From Neiella litorisoli (GTDB lineage Bacteria; Pseudomonadota; Gammaproteobacteria; Enterobacterales; Neiellaceae), in NCBI RefSeq assembly GCF_014773395.1, contig NZ_JACXAF010000010.1, positions 113,480 through 177,479 of the forward strand: a stretch of 64,000 nt of DNA. Reading direction: 5' to 3'. Below are positions 1 through 10,700 of this stretch, piece by piece (the stretch's first letter is position 1; every line of letters starts with the position of its first letter). The translations under genes were made by a program, and so were the position numbers. The notes beneath the pieces were generated by a model. It saw only the letters and a list, made by a program, of their open reading frames with translations. It searched no databases and was not told the DNA's origin.

Positions 1-1108
1 TATCGAGAATACCGACATCATTTGGGCTGTATTGGGTGTAGATCACCGCATACTCGCGCAGCAATTGCAGGCTTGGGTTGTCCGGTGTCACATAGTTATC
101 AGCACTACCGGCAGCGTAGCCATTGTCGTTCGCGGCATAAGCTTGCGACACTAGCCGAGCATTAACGCCAGGCGGCAATTCCACAGGGCTACCCAGCGAG
201 CGCGTCCACACCACATTTTGGTTGCTATCCAGCTGCCACAAGAAAGCTTCAATGTTATAAACCGAGAAGCCAATTTGGCCGGAGTTTGCTTCGTAGTCAC
301 AAACAATTTCCGGCAGGTTGCGATCGTAAATACACGCGTCATGTGCTTCGCGAGCGCCATTAACTAACGATACCGAGGCGTAACCGGCAACCAAATTGGA
401 ATCACTGATGTCGTAAGCACCGCTAACGCCACCGAACTCCATTTCTTCTGGATACAGTGCGACGCGCTCGCCATCTGGGTCATCACCGGCTTTGTAAACA
501 AAGCCGCGGCTGGCGAAGTCACGTAAAATGGCGTAGGTTTCGTCGTGCGTTTCTTCACTTTCCCACTTGTAAACATAATACGGCGCCGAGCCGTAACCGG
601 TAGCAACCCGCTTATCATTGACGGCAAAAAAGTAATCATCGGTTGTTTCACGATATTCGCCATCTTCAGGGTTAATGGTGTCCCAAACGTTTACTCGGTC
701 CCATTCGCGAAGCGAATCGTTAATCAGCGCCTTGTACTTGGACTGATAGGCGGTCATAAAACGAAGATCGGCATCTTCAATTTCGTCAACGATTTCTTCT
801 TCGTCGCCGTCACCGTTTAAATCATATTCACCAAGGTTGCTATTCTCTGGGGCTGGTGTCAGCGGGTAGTTTTCATCATCACCTGGGTCTAAGTCGCCAT
901 CGTCGTAGACAGGAATCGGAGAGCCTGCGCCAACAACAACACCGGTATCGGAACGGGGACTGGTGCCATCCAGTGCGTAGGTATGAACTTCGCCCTCTTC
1001 ACTAACGGTCAACTCAATGACTTCATATAGCGCGGCGTGACTATTTAATGCGAGTGCCGACAATACCGCGGCACAAATCGGTGAGACGCAACGATGCAAC
1101 TGCTTCAT
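1..1108 (-). CDS. DUF3466 family secreted protein (partial, C-terminus off the window)
   Basis: A continuous reading frame of about 369 codons begins at an ATG ending at 1108 and stays open to the left edge, so the C-terminus is missing. The N-terminus is a signal peptide (basic MKQLHR, hydrophobic core, then NSHAALYEV). An acidic stretch follows, including DLNGDGDEEE, which resembles a calcium-binding DxDxDG loop. Repeated phrases such as VATGYGSAPYYVYKW, NLVAGYASVS and GYAAGSADNYV look like the short beta repeats of DUF3466 proteins, which are known from Shewanella and Alteromonas next to uup. The function is unknown. The start lies 1 bp after the uup stop, and its ribosome site (AAGGAA) lies inside the end of uup, so translation is probably coupled. 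The family call rests on recognition and gene order, not on a search. Confidence 0.75.
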   Translation of the reverse strand, partial: MKQLHRCVSPICAAVLSALALNSHAALYEVIELTVSEEGEVHTYALDGTSPRSDTGVVVGAGSPIPVYDDGDLDPGDDENYPLTPAPENSNLGEYDLNGDGDEEEIVDEIEDADLRFMTAYQSKYKALINDSLREWDRVNVWDTINPEDGEYRETTDDYFFAVNDKRVATGYGSAPYYVYKWESEETHDETYAILRDFASRGFVYKAGDDPDGERVALYPEEMEFGGVSGAYDISDSNLVAGYASVSLVNGAREAHDACIYDRNLPEIVCDYEANSGQIGFSVYNIEAFLWQLDSNQNVVWTRSLGSPVELPPGVNARLVSQAYAANDNGYAAGSADNYVTPDNPSLQLLREYAVIYTQYSPNDVGILD

Positions 1109-1109
1109 A

Positions 1110-3014
1110 TTATTCCTTGCAACTATTTTCTAGCGCTTCTAACTCTTCCCAACGCTCATAGGCGTTACCTAAAGTAGCTTCTTTTTCAGCCAACTCGTTG
1201 AGCACAGGTTCAGTTTCGTGGTGAGGTAAAGCAAAGAAATCTGCATCATTGACGATGCCCTGTAATCTCTCTACCTCACTTTCAAGCTCTAGGATTCTAT
1301 CTGGCAATGTTTCCAGTTCAAGCTTTAACTTGTAGGAAAGCTTATTACTTTGCTTTTTCGCGGACTGTTTAGCGTTTTTGGCTGCTTTCGGTTTATTTTC
1401 CGGTTGATCCAACTGCGCCGTTTGGCGCTCTTTGTACTGCTGGATCTCGTTAAAGCCACCGTAGATTTCAATTAATGCCCCCTGCCCTTCGAATAACCAG
1501 CAAGAGGTTGCAACCCGATTAACAAACTCCCGATCGTGACTAACCAGCAAAATCGTTCCACTGTAGTCGGCGACCAACTCCTCGAGCAAATCAAGAGTTT
1601 CGATGTCTAAATCGTTAGTTGGTTCATCAAGAATTAACAAATTACTGGGTTTTAAGAAAAGTTTTGCTAACAGCAGGCGGTTTTTCTCGCCACCTGACAA
1701 GGCTGAAATCGGCGAACGCGCACGCGCGGGGCTAAACAAAAAGTCTTGCAGGTAACCCAGCACATGGCGGCTTTTACCATTGATGTCAAGGTTCTGTTTG
1801 CCGTCGCCAACAAAATCCGAAACGGTAGTTTCAGGCGGAAGTTGCGCACGATGTTGATCAAAATATGCTTGGGAAATATTTTGTGCGCGCTTGATGGTGC
1901 CTCGGTAATCCTGGTGCTCGTCCAGTAATGTGCGAATCAAAGTGGACTTACCGCAGCCATTGGGACCAACCATCGCCACGCGATCGCCCTTTTGCACTAT
2001 TGAGCTAAAACCCTTGATGAGCGTTTGCTCTTGTTGGTTGACCGTCAGATCGGTGATCTCAAACACAACCTTGCTACTAGCATCGGACTGAGCAATTGCG
2101 CCCTTGGCCCGACCTTGCTGATTGATCCGCTGTTGGCGTTGCCGACGCAAATCTTCCAGTGCGCGTACCCGCCCTTCATTACGGGTTCGGCGCGCTTTAA
2201 TCCCTTGCCGGATCCAAGCCTCTTCTTCAGCCAACTTTTTATCAAAAGCTGCATGGTGGCGTTGCTCTTCTTCAAGTAACTTGGCTTTATTGGCCACGTA
2301 CTGATCGTAATTACCTGGATGAGAGGTGAGTTGACCGCGATCCAAATCGATGATCCGAGTCGCCATATTACGAATAAATGCTCGATCGTGACTGATAAAC
2401 ACCAGGGTAATATTTAAGCCCTTAAGAAACTGTTCAAGCCAAGCAATGGTATCGACATCGAGGTGGTTGGTCGGCTCATCGAGCAACAGCACCTCCGGTT
2501 GCGACACTAACGCCTGAGCTAATGCAGCACGGCGCAGCCAGCCACCAGACAAACTATCGAGTGGCACTTGAGCATCGAGTTCTAAGCGTTGAATCACCTG
2601 TCTGGCTCGGGTTTCAGCCTGCCAAGCACCAGTCACTTCCATACTCTGCTGCAAGCTGTCTAAGGCGGCCATAACATCGTCGCCAGCGGTCATTCTATCG
2701 GTTAACTGCTGATACTGATGCAGCTGATCGAGCCAGTCTTGATGGCCTTGCAGGACATAATCGAGCACCGGTGTATCACTGTGATTCGGTGGGTCTTGTG
2801 GCAAATAGGCAACGGTCGGCGAACCAATAAACTGCAGATCGCCATCATCTAATTGAATATCGCCATTGATGACCTTTAATAAGGTACTTTTACCGGTGCC
2901 GTTGCGGCCAACAATACATAGCCGTTCTTTTGCCGCGATTTGTAGTTCGGCTTGCTCTAACAAAGGGACATGACCGAATGCCAGCGAAGCCTGTTGAATA
3001 TTAATTAAAGTCAT
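1110..3014 (-). CDS. uup: ABC-F ATPase Uup
   Basis: This is a duplicated ATP-binding cassette protein of 634 aa with no membrane segments, as in soluble ABC-F proteins that act on the ribosome or on DNA. The first cassette has Walker A GRNGTGKST at about 36-44, signature LSGGW at about 155 and Walker B LLLDEPTNHLD. The second has GPNGCGKST at about 350-358, LSGGEKNR and LILDEPTNDLD. An arm and linker rich in Arg and Glu (about 240-310) separates them. The C-terminus (about 550-630) is a Lys/Glu-rich coiled coil typical of Uup, which is linked to precise excision of transposons and DNA-structure binding in E. coli. The start overlaps the stop of the preceding glutaredoxin-like gene by 4 bp (ATGA), so both are probably in one transcript with rlmKL. 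Confidence 0.95.
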   Translation of the reverse strand: MTLINIQQASLAFGHVPLLEQAELQIAAKERLCIVGRNGTGKSTLLKVINGDIQLDDGDLQFIGSPTVAYLPQDPPNHSDTPVLDYVLQGHQDWLDQLHQYQQLTDRMTAGDDVMAALDSLQQSMEVTGAWQAETRARQVIQRLELDAQVPLDSLSGGWLRRAALAQALVSQPEVLLLDEPTNHLDVDTIAWLEQFLKGLNITLVFISHDRAFIRNMATRIIDLDRGQLTSHPGNYDQYVANKAKLLEEEQRHHAAFDKKLAEEEAWIRQGIKARRTRNEGRVRALEDLRRQRQQRINQQGRAKGAIAQSDASSKVVFEITDLTVNQQEQTLIKGFSSIVQKGDRVAMVGPNGCGKSTLIRTLLDEHQDYRGTIKRAQNISQAYFDQHRAQLPPETTVSDFVGDGKQNLDINGKSRHVLGYLQDFLFSPARARSPISALSGGEKNRLLLAKLFLKPSNLLILDEPTNDLDIETLDLLEELVADYSGTILLVSHDREFVNRVATSCWLFEGQGALIEIYGGFNEIQQYKERQTAQLDQPENKPKAAKNAKQSAKKQSNKLSYKLKLELETLPDRILELESEVERLQGIVNDADFFALPHHETEPVLNELAEKEATLGNAYERWEELEALENSCKE

Positions 3015-3268
3015 TCTTGTAAGTCTGAAAACTCAGGGAGTTGTTTTAACCATTGAGCCAACTGAACTTGATCAAAAGGCCAGAACAACAACTGCTTTGA
3101 GGATTGGTGCTCAAGCACCGGAATGTGATGACCAAAACGCTCAATCAGTTGTTCATCATGGGCGATATCAATCAGCTCGCAGCCAACATGAACGATTGGC
3201 GTCTGCCCGAGTAGAGCCTTGGCTTGCTCACACAAACCACAGCCATCACTTTCGTATAATCGAAACAT
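3011..3268 (-). CDS. Glutaredoxin-like protein (DUF836 type)
   Basis: This small cytoplasmic protein of 85 aa begins MFRLYESDGCGLC. The CGLC pair near residues 10-13 matches the redox motif of the glutaredoxin fold, and the ELIDIAHD and IPVLEH stretches fit the thioredoxin-fold strand with its cis-proline (IPV). The start chosen is the ATG that overlaps the rlmKL stop by one base (TAATG). An upstream in-frame start would lie inside rlmKL and adds nothing. The 3' end overlaps the uup start by 4 bp. This rlmKL / glutaredoxin / uup order is conserved in many gammaproteobacteria. Its substrate is unknown. Confidence 0.85.
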   Translation of the reverse strand: MFRLYESDGCGLCEQAKALLGQTPIVHVGCELIDIAHDEQLIERFGHHIPVLEHQSSKQLLFWPFDQVQLAQWLKQLPEFSDLQE

Positions 3269-5397
3269 TAATCTTGTTTTTCCAGCAACCAGCAATGGTG
3301 AATATTGGGGTTGCGTTTAAAGTCTTCTGGCAGTGTTTTCTTGTTCCAGTCGACAATACGGTAACCCATCTGCTCAATCGCTTGATGGTCGAGCTTAAAG
3401 CGGCGGTAATTATTGGAAAACATGATGGTGCCGCCCGGTTCAAGTACTTGATCGATCAAGCGGATCAGCTGCACGTGATCACGCTGCACATCCAATGTGT
3501 TTTTCATCCGCTTGGAATTAGAAAAGGTCGGCGGATCGCAAAACACCAAATCAAAGCGCTGGCGACAGTTTTGTAAATACTTAAAACAGTCCGATTGCTC
3601 GAACTGGTGCTGCGGTGCTATCAAGTGATTGATTGCCAAATTCTCCCGCGCCCAGTCCAAATAAGTCCGCGACATATCAACACTCACGGTTGCAGCAGCG
3701 CCTGCCCGAGCAGCATGGACGGTGGCCGAACCGGTGTAGCAGAATAAGTTCAAAAACCGCTTATCCTTGGCTAATTTGGCAAATTCATGACGGGTGATGC
3801 GATGATCTAAGAACAAGCCAGTATCAAGATAATCCGATAGATTGACTTTAAACGCACAATCATATTCGTGAACCACTTGCCAAGCCTTGCGGCTCGACAC
3901 GCGTTGATATTGGGCACTACCAGATTGGCTTTGGCGCGTTTTCAAAAACACATTGCTGGCAGATACCTTCATCAGATCTGGCGTTAACAGCACGACATCC
4001 AGCAGGCGTCGACGGGCCTTTTCCATATCGATGTTTTTCGGCGGTGCATATTCTTGGATCACCACGCAATCAAGATAACGATCAATGGCAACGTTATACT
4101 CGGGTAAATCAGCGTCATAAACGCGGTACGCGTCAGTCGGGACACGTTTGGCCCACTTATCAATCCGACTCAAGTTTTTACTAAGCCGATTGGCGAACTC
4201 TTGACCCGACGGCGTAATGCCCGGTTGCTCTGCTCTTGGCTCTGCCCCTTCAGGCAACGCGTTTAATTGGAACGATAGTAACTGGCACTCCAACTTACCG
4301 TTCATCACCTGCCAAGATTTATCGCTACGCAGTTTAAACGCTGGCACATAATCATCAGCAGAGGTCAATAAGAAGGCCTTGCCGACGAACTTACGACGTA
4401 ATTGCGCACCAAAGTTGTAATACAAGGAGACCACTTCTGCGTCGTCACCTAAGCGCTCACCATACGGTGGGTTACAGACCAAATAGCCGGCCTCACTATT
4501 GGTCATTGGGTTATCGCCAAGTGCCAACTGCTTAAAATCAATCAAGTGCGCCACGCCGGCACGCTCAGCATTGGCTTTGGCGCGTTTGATGGCTTCTGGA
4601 TGCGCATCATTGCCGATCAGTTTAAAGCTGGCTTTGTTTAAACCGCGACGGCCTTTAACTGCAACTTCCGATTGAATCTCTTGCCACAACGTAGGCTTAT
4701 GCAAGGGCAGCTTGTGAATGGCGAAGTCATCGCGATCTGCATTGGGCGCAACACCGGCGGCCATTGCAGCCGCTTCAATCAAAATGGTGCCAGCACCACA
4801 CATCGGATCGATAAACGGCGCTTCAATGTCATCTAACCAGCCACTACGCAGCACCAGTCCGGCAGCAACAGTTTCGCGCAATGGCGCTTCACCGGCTTCG
4901 GTGCGGTAACCACGTTGGTGCAGGCTATCGCCAGTCAAATCGAGCAACAAGCTCAATTTGTTGCCACCCAAGCGGGCGCGGACAACAGCCGATGGATTCT
5001 TATTATCGATGATCGGGCGGGCAAATCCTTCCTCGCTCAGCTGCTTAAATATGCCATCTTTGACACACTGCGCGCCGTAGCCGGTACTGCGGATCTCACG
5101 GTTGCTGCCGACAAACTCAATGGTGAATGGCTTATTCGTTGGCAGTAACATCGACCAATCTTGTTGATACGCCAGCATTGAAATGTCTTCACCGGACTTG
5201 GCAATCCCGTCCGCCAAGTTTAGAAATAATCGGCTAGCGGTACGTGTACCAAGCAACACTCGATAAATGCATTCCAAGTCGCCAGTAAAAGACACGCCGC
5301 CTTGGCGTTGGACAATGTCCGAAGCGCCGAAATGGCCGAGTTCAATACTCAGCGGATATTCGAGGCCTAAGCTGCACGTTGCGAATAATTTGTGCAC
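3268..5397 (-). CDS. rlmL: Bifunctional 23S rRNA methyltransferase RlmKL (m2G2445 and m7G2069)
   Basis: The protein of 709 aa closely matches the E. coli enzyme length (702). The N-terminal THUMP region (about 1-160) is followed by the RlmL methyltransferase, with FIDPMCGAGTILIEAA at about 196-211 and the N6/N2-methylase motif NPPYGERL at about 309-316. The C-terminal RlmK domain carries NLFCYTGSATVHAA and FCDPPTFSNSKRM. It modifies 23S rRNA before ribosome assembly. The start is the GTG ending at 5397 (VHKLFATCSLGLE), which aligns with the E. coli N-terminus MNSLFASTARGLE. The frame is open further upstream but runs antisense through a tRNA gene, so that extension is rejected. It heads a run with the glutaredoxin-like gene and uup. 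Confidence 0.95.
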   Translation of the reverse strand: MHKLFATCSLGLEYPLSIELGHFGASDIVQRQGGVSFTGDLECIYRVLLGTRTASRLFLNLADGIAKSGEDISMLAYQQDWSMLLPTNKPFTIEFVGSNREIRSTGYGAQCVKDGIFKQLSEEGFARPIIDNKNPSAVVRARLGGNKLSLLLDLTGDSLHQRGYRTEAGEAPLRETVAAGLVLRSGWLDDIEAPFIDPMCGAGTILIEAAAMAAGVAPNADRDDFAIHKLPLHKPTLWQEIQSEVAVKGRRGLNKASFKLIGNDAHPEAIKRAKANAERAGVAHLIDFKQLALGDNPMTNSEAGYLVCNPPYGERLGDDAEVVSLYYNFGAQLRRKFVGKAFLLTSADDYVPAFKLRSDKSWQVMNGKLECQLLSFQLNALPEGAEPRAEQPGITPSGQEFANRLSKNLSRIDKWAKRVPTDAYRVYDADLPEYNVAIDRYLDCVVIQEYAPPKNIDMEKARRRLLDVVLLTPDLMKVSASNVFLKTRQSQSGSAQYQRVSSRKAWQVVHEYDCAFKVNLSDYLDTGLFLDHRITRHEFAKLAKDKRFLNLFCYTGSATVHAARAGAAATVSVDMSRTYLDWARENLAINHLIAPQHQFEQSDCFKYLQNCRQRFDLVFCDPPTFSNSKRMKNTLDVQRDHVQLIRLIDQVLEPGGTIMFSNNYRRFKLDHQAIEQMGYRIVDWNKKTLPEDFKRNPNIHHCWLLEKQD

Positions 5398-5469
5398 AAG
5401 ATTTGTTCCACCAGAAAAGATGGCGCGATTATAGCGAAAATGGCCGCTGTAAGATAATTGAAAAAAAGC

Positions 5470-5496
5470 TTGCCAAGGCCAGGAGCTATCTATAAT
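5470..5496 (+). promoter_or_regulatory. Probable sigma70 promoter of the tRNA-fMet genes
   Basis: A perfect -10 TATAAT (5491-5496) lies 15-16 bp after a -35-like TTGCCA/CTTGCC (5469-5475). A GC-rich discriminator (GCGCCACC) follows, as is usual for stringently controlled stable-RNA promoters. The first tRNA starts at 5513. Confidence 0.65.
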
Positions 5497-5512
5497 ATGC
5501 GCCACCTGTCGA

Positions 5513-5589
<77 letters not shown>

Positions 5590-5610
5590 ATCGACATTTC
5601 GACATACCAG

Positions 5611-5656
5611 CATTGGTTTAAACCAATGAGATATACACGTTGTAACAGTGTATATC
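5611..5656 (+). repeat. Two adjacent hairpins between the tRNA-fMet genes
   Basis: A perfect 18-nt palindrome (CATTGGTTTAAACCAATG, 5611-5628) is followed by a 9-bp perfect inverted repeat, GATATACAC / GTGTATATC, with a 9-nt loop (5630-5656). There is no T-run, so these do not look like terminators. They may guide processing of the dicistronic tRNA precursor. Confidence 0.6.
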
Positions 5657-5667
5657 ACACCCAATGA

Positions 5668-5922
<255 letters not shown>

Positions 5923-5948
5923 ACGCTATACCCTCGCCTCGCGCACAA

Positions 5949-5973
5949 AAAACGCCGGCATAACCGGCGTTTT
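5949..5973. terminator. Bidirectional intrinsic terminator between the tRNA region and zapC
   Basis: AAAACGCCGG and CCGGCGTTTT form a 10-bp stem with a 5-nt loop. T-rich ends on both strands suit the plus-strand tRNAs and the minus-strand zapC. Confidence 0.85.
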
Positions 5974-5997
5974 AGATGGATTACTAGGTTTCGCTCG

Positions 5998-6546
5998 CTA
6001 GGCAGTCAGCAAACTTCTTGAGTTTTGAATTGCCGCATTGGAAGCATAACGAGCTATTCGGTCATTCATCACCCGAATCATATTCCCTGCCGACATCATT
6101 TTATGATCGGTCAGCGCTAGCTTCTCATTCACTGCCATCAGTAATGAAGTGGTGTCGTTGGTTTCAATAATGAGAAAAATTCCGGATTCCGTTGCCGTGT
6201 CCAACTCAACCAGCATTTGCTCTGAAATGGTCAAAACAGCAGAAGAAGGTAGGAAAAACCAGCTTTGCGGCAAAGCTGGTTTGAAAAATTTGCGGGCCGA
6301 TGTGGCATTGATTGCTAGCGTCATAGCTTTCATATCGTCCTTACCACACTGCTCACCCATCAACTCATAAGTGGCGTGTAAGAACGACAAATCATCAATC
6401 GCCAAACTTTGTTTGCGGAACGCATCGCCTGTGAGCTGAGAGCGCTTTAAGCTAGTTTGGTAACAGCAGTCTTCGCTCGAGCAAACCTCTAAACGATTAC
6501 TGGATTCATTAAACTGCCAGTGCCAGTCCTGTTTGGCGATATTCAC
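5998..6546 (-). CDS. zapC: Cell division protein ZapC
   Basis: The protein is 182 aa with no signal or membrane segment. It matches ZapC by overall length (E. coli 180 aa), by the N-terminal WHWQFNE stretch (E. coli WRWYYDE), by FFKPALPQSWFFL (E. coli YLKPQMPKSWHFV) and by the C-terminal IRVMNDRIA (E. coli IKIMNDRLK). ZapC binds FtsZ and promotes bundling at the division ring. It lies just downstream of pyrD, the same neighbour as in E. coli. The start is a GTG (VNIAKQDW) with an AGGG about 10 nt upstream. A short hairpin (TAAGTC / GACTTA, 6560-6574) precedes it. Confidence 0.9.
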   Translation of the reverse strand: MNIAKQDWHWQFNESSNRLEVCSSEDCCYQTSLKRSQLTGDAFRKQSLAIDDLSFLHATYELMGEQCGKDDMKAMTLAINATSARKFFKPALPQSWFFLPSSAVLTISEQMLVELDTATESGIFLIIETNDTTSLLMAVNEKLALTDHKMMSAGNMIRVMNDRIARYASNAAIQNSRSLLTA

Positions 6547-6622
6547 GATAATTCAACCCTAAGTCATCGACTTAGCCAATTTACATTCTTTAACCGCTGT
6601 TGTGAAGTTGGCAGGTGTCAAA

Positions 6623-7639
6623 TTATTGTAAATTTTGAACTAATTCATGAACTAGCGGAGGTCCTTTGTAAATGAATCCAGAATAGATCTGGACCAGATC
6701 GGCGCCCGCTTGGCGTTTATCTTGGGCTGCTGGCAACGAATCAATCCCACCAACACCAATAATCGGCAACTGGCCATTAAGCTCTTTTGCTAGCTTGGCA
6801 ATAAAGGCTGTCGATTGGGTTTGAAGCGGTTTACCGCTAAGGCCACCGGCTTCATCGCAATGGGGCAAGCCTTTGATCATGTCGCGCTCAAGGGTGGTAT
6901 TGGTAGCAATAACACCATCAATCTTGTGCCGAACAAAAGCATCTGCGGTTTGGGCAATTTCATCATCAGACATATCCGGCGCAATCTTCACGGCAATCGG
7001 CACTTGCTTGCCATGCTGCTCGGCAAGCTCTGCCTGACGCGATTTTAAACTCGCCAATAAATCATCGAGCGCTTCGCCATACTGCAATGAACGCAAGCCA
7101 GGCGTATTTGGCGAAGAAATATTGACCGCCACATAATCGGCATGGGCGTACACCTTGTCTAGACAAATAAGATAATCGTCTTTGCCGTTTTCAACAGGAG
7201 TGTCTTTATTCTTACCGATATTAATACCGACCAAGCCGGTACGATGTTTCACCTGTTTGACCTGCTCGACCAGATAATCCACACCTTTATTATTAAAGCC
7301 CATGCGATTGATAATGCCCTCGGCTTCCAACACACGGAACAAACGCGGCTGCGCGTTACCATCTTGTGGACGGGGCGTCACTGTGCCGACTTCAACAAAG
7401 CCAAACCCCATGGCAAACCAAGCGTCAAGGCACTCGCCATTTTTGTCTAAACCGGCAGCTAACCCCACAGGGTTTGGAAAATTCAGTCCCATCACACTCT
7501 TCGGATAACCGCTTGCTGAGGTTGATAACAGCTTGCGCAACGGCGTCTTACCAACACGCTTGAGCATGCCGATGGTCAAATCATGGGCGCGCTCGGCGTC
7601 CTGAGTGAAAATGAGGCTACGAGCCAGGTTGTAATACAT
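6623..7639 (-). CDS. pyrD: Dihydroorotate dehydrogenase (quinone), class 2
   Basis: The 338-aa enzyme oxidises dihydroorotate to orotate and passes electrons to quinone, in pyrimidine synthesis. Class 2 features are visible: the N-terminal membrane-associating helix ([11 protein letters not shown]), the FMN-barrel start [14 protein letters not shown], the catalytic-serine region [11 protein letters not shown], the TNTT motif (GVIATNTTL) and the phosphate-binding GVGGI near the C-terminus. The length fits E. coli PyrD (336). It is peripheral to the inner membrane. Its ribosome site (AGGGT) lies immediately after an intrinsic-terminator-like hairpin at 7654-7683, which suggests read-through or attenuation control. 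zapC follows on the same strand. Confidence 0.97.
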   Translation of the reverse strand: MYYNLARSLIFTQDAERAHDLTIGMLKRVGKTPLRKLLSTSASGYPKSVMGLNFPNPVGLAAGLDKNGECLDAWFAMGFGFVEVGTVTPRPQDGNAQPRLFRVLEAEGIINRMGFNNKGVDYLVEQVKQVKHRTGLVGINIGKNKDTPVENGKDDYLICLDKVYAHADYVAVNISSPNTPGLRSLQYGEALDDLLASLKSRQAELAEQHGKQVPIAVKIAPDMSDDEIAQTADAFVRHKIDGVIATNTTLERDMIKGLPHCDEAGGLSGKPLQTQSTAFIAKLAKELNGQLPIIGVGGIDSLPAAQDKRQAGADLVQIYSGFIYKGPPLVHELVQNLQ

Positions 7640-7653
7640 AGATGGATTACCCT

Positions 7654-7683
7654 AAAAAAGACCGATCTGCGCAAGCAGACCGG
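7654..7683 (-). terminator. Intrinsic terminator of gdhB / possible attenuator of pyrD
   Basis: On the minus strand CCGGTCTGC pairs with GCAGATCGG (9 bp, one G:U) around a TTGC loop and is followed by six T. It lies between the gdhB stop (7705) and the pyrD start (7639), only about 14 nt before the pyrD ATG. Confidence 0.75.
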
Positions 7684-7704
7684 CCGGAACTAGTCGAATG
7701 GCGT

Positions 7705-10700
7705 TTATTGTAACGGATCACTGGTATGGCTTAACAGCATCAACTCTCTTAAGGCCACGGAGAATTTGGCATATTCATGGCCTTTGGCTGTTTTAAACTC
7801 GGTCAGCATTTGTTGCCAGCGTGTCACCGTATGGCGGTGCTCCTGATACCAACGCTCGACCATGTCATCGGCATTGCAGCCATCCTGACAATAACGATTC
7901 ACCGCCAATGTTAATGCCCGCTGCTGCCAATCCAGTTCTTCTCGGAACGACGCTCTGGCCAACGCTTGCCAGTGGTTGGCAACCGGCTGCGAGTTGATCT
8001 GGTTGAGGAACCAATGCAATTCAAGCTTGGCCCCCAACTTAAAATAGATATCGGAGATCAATTCAATTGGCCGGCTTTGTAGCTCTGCCACTTGGGCAAT
8101 ATCCAAGGTCGAATACAAGGTGCTCAGTTGCGCAAAATCGGCAGCCAAGGCATCTGGTAGGCCCTGCTCCATGTATTCCTGCTGTTTGTCGACGAGCTCT
8201 TGCCATTCACCCTCCACCAAACTCAATGACATATGATTGCGAACGGCTTCAAAAGCAGGCGCATAAAAAGTAATGGTGTCTTTAATCGACATGGCCCGAT
8301 TGCGGTGGCGCAAGAACCAGCGGCAGGCATGACGCAAGATCCGGCGCAATTCAACAAAGCACTCAAACTGGACTTCAGCATCAACTTTATTGTCGAGTGC
8401 TTGTACCGCTTGGCGCAATTCAGTGGCACCAAAGATCTCACGGGCAATGGTGTAGCAAGACGCAATGTCGATCACTTCGGCACCCGTCTCGTCTTTCATT
8501 CGGTTGACGAAGTTGAGCCCCATGTCATTGACCATCTGATTGGCTAATTGCGTTGCGATGATCTCGGAGCGCAACGGATGCTCGGCCATTTGCTTGCTGT
8601 ATTTTTCTTGTAATCGCACCGGGAACGAACTCACCATGGCTTTGCTATGGAATGTGTCGAGGGTGATTTCGTCGTTATTCAACTGCTCTTTTAAGCGCAT
8701 CTTGTCATACGAAATGAGCACTGATAACTCTGGCCGAGTTAAGCCTTGTCCCATCGCTTGGCGGTTGCTGATTTCATCATCGCTTGGCAAAAATTCCAAC
8801 GCACGGTCAAGCACACCTTGGCGCTCCAAATCGTGGATCAAGCGCACCTGCTCTTTGAGTAGCTCGGCACCGCGAAACTCGGTCACACTAATGCTTTGAG
8901 TTTGCTGGTAGCAATCATCAAGGACTAAGGTCGACACCTCATCAGTCATTTCCAACAGTAGTTGATTACGCTGCTTTCGAGTCAACTCGCCCTGCTGCTC
9001 TATTTGATTCAGCAGGATCTTGATGTTTACTTCATTGTCCGAGCAATCGACGCCACCAACATTGTCGATAAAGTCGGTGTTAATACGACCGCCGGCTCGA
9101 GCGAACTCGATCCGACCCAATTGCGTCGCACCTAAGTTGCCACCCTCGCCAACCACTTTGGCGCGGATCTCGGCGCCGTTAATGCGCAAACTATCATTGG
9201 CCCTATCGCCAACATCGGTATGGCTTTCTTGTTTGCTTTTGAAATAGGTACCAATACCGCCATTCCACATTAGGTCGACCGGCGCTTTTAAAATGGTTTG
9301 GATGAGCTCGGTAGGTGTGAACGTCGATTGGCGAGTATCAAGCGCGACTTTCGCCTGCTCAGAAATAGTGATTGATTTCGCTGCCCGCGAATAGATTGCG
9401 CCACCCTCAGAAAGCAACTCAGTTTGATAGTCTTCCCAGCTAGAACGGGGCAAATCAAATAACCGCTGACGCTCGGCATAGCTGCTCGCGGCATCGGGCT
9501 CAGGATCGATAAAAATGTGCATATGGTTAAATGCTGCGACCAAGCGCGTTTGCGGCGATAGCAGCATCCCGTTACCGAACACATCGCCAGCCATATCACC
9601 CACACCGATAGCGGTGAATTGCTCGGTTTGGCAATCAATGCCTAACTCACGGAAGTGGCGTTTCACCGATTCCCAAGCGCCTTTGGCGGTGATCCCCATT
9701 TTCTTGTGGTCATAGCCTTGGCTACCGCCCGAGGCAAAAGCATCCCCCAGCCAAAAACCATATTCTTCAGCGATACCATTGGCAATATCAGAGAAGGTCG
9801 CGGTGCCTTTATCTGCGGCCACCACCAGATAGGAGTCGTCACCGTCATGGCGTACGACATTTTTAGGCGCGATCAACTCACCTTGTACAACATTGTCGGT
9901 AATATCGAGTAAACCACGAATAAACAAGCGATAACAGGCTTGTCCTTCAGCCAGAAACTCATCCCGAGTCATATCATCGGTCAGTTGCTTACAAACGAAG
10001 CCGCCTTTAGCACCAACTGGGACGATGACGGTATTTTTGACTTGTTGTGCTTTGACCAAACCAAGCACTTCAGTGCGGAAGTCTTCCCGTCGATCAGACC
10101 AACGTAAACCACCGCGCGCTACTTTACCGCCTCGCAGGTGAACGCCCTCAACCCGTGGCGAATACACGAATATCTCATAGGCCGGCAGCGGCTTGGGCAT
10201 TTCCGGAATCTTGGCCGGCAATAATTTGAATGAGCAATAGGATTTGGCTGAACCGTTTTCGACTTGATAGAAATTGGTTCTGATGGTGGCTTCAATCAAC
10301 GACCAATACCGGCGAATAATGCGGTCATCATCAAGATTTGAGACCGAGTCCAAGGCCGCTTCAATCGCCTTGGTCTGCTCCCCAGCAACAACTTGGCGAT
10401 CACCTGCAAAATCCGGCGCAAAGCGACTTTCAAACAAGGCAACCAATTGTTTGGCGATACTGGCGTATTTGTTCAACGCGCTTTCAATATACTGCTGTGA
10501 AAAAGTGCTACCGATTTGGCGCATGTATTTACTGTACGCCCGCAGCATGGAGACCTGACGCGCCGACAAATCGGCTGCCAGCACTAAGCGGTTAAAACCA
10601 TCGTTTTCATAGTGTCCTTGCCAAATACCAGCCAGCGCCTGTTGAAAGCGCTGTTGGCTAGCGACAATATCAAGCTCCGCTTCGCCCAAATAGGTCATGG

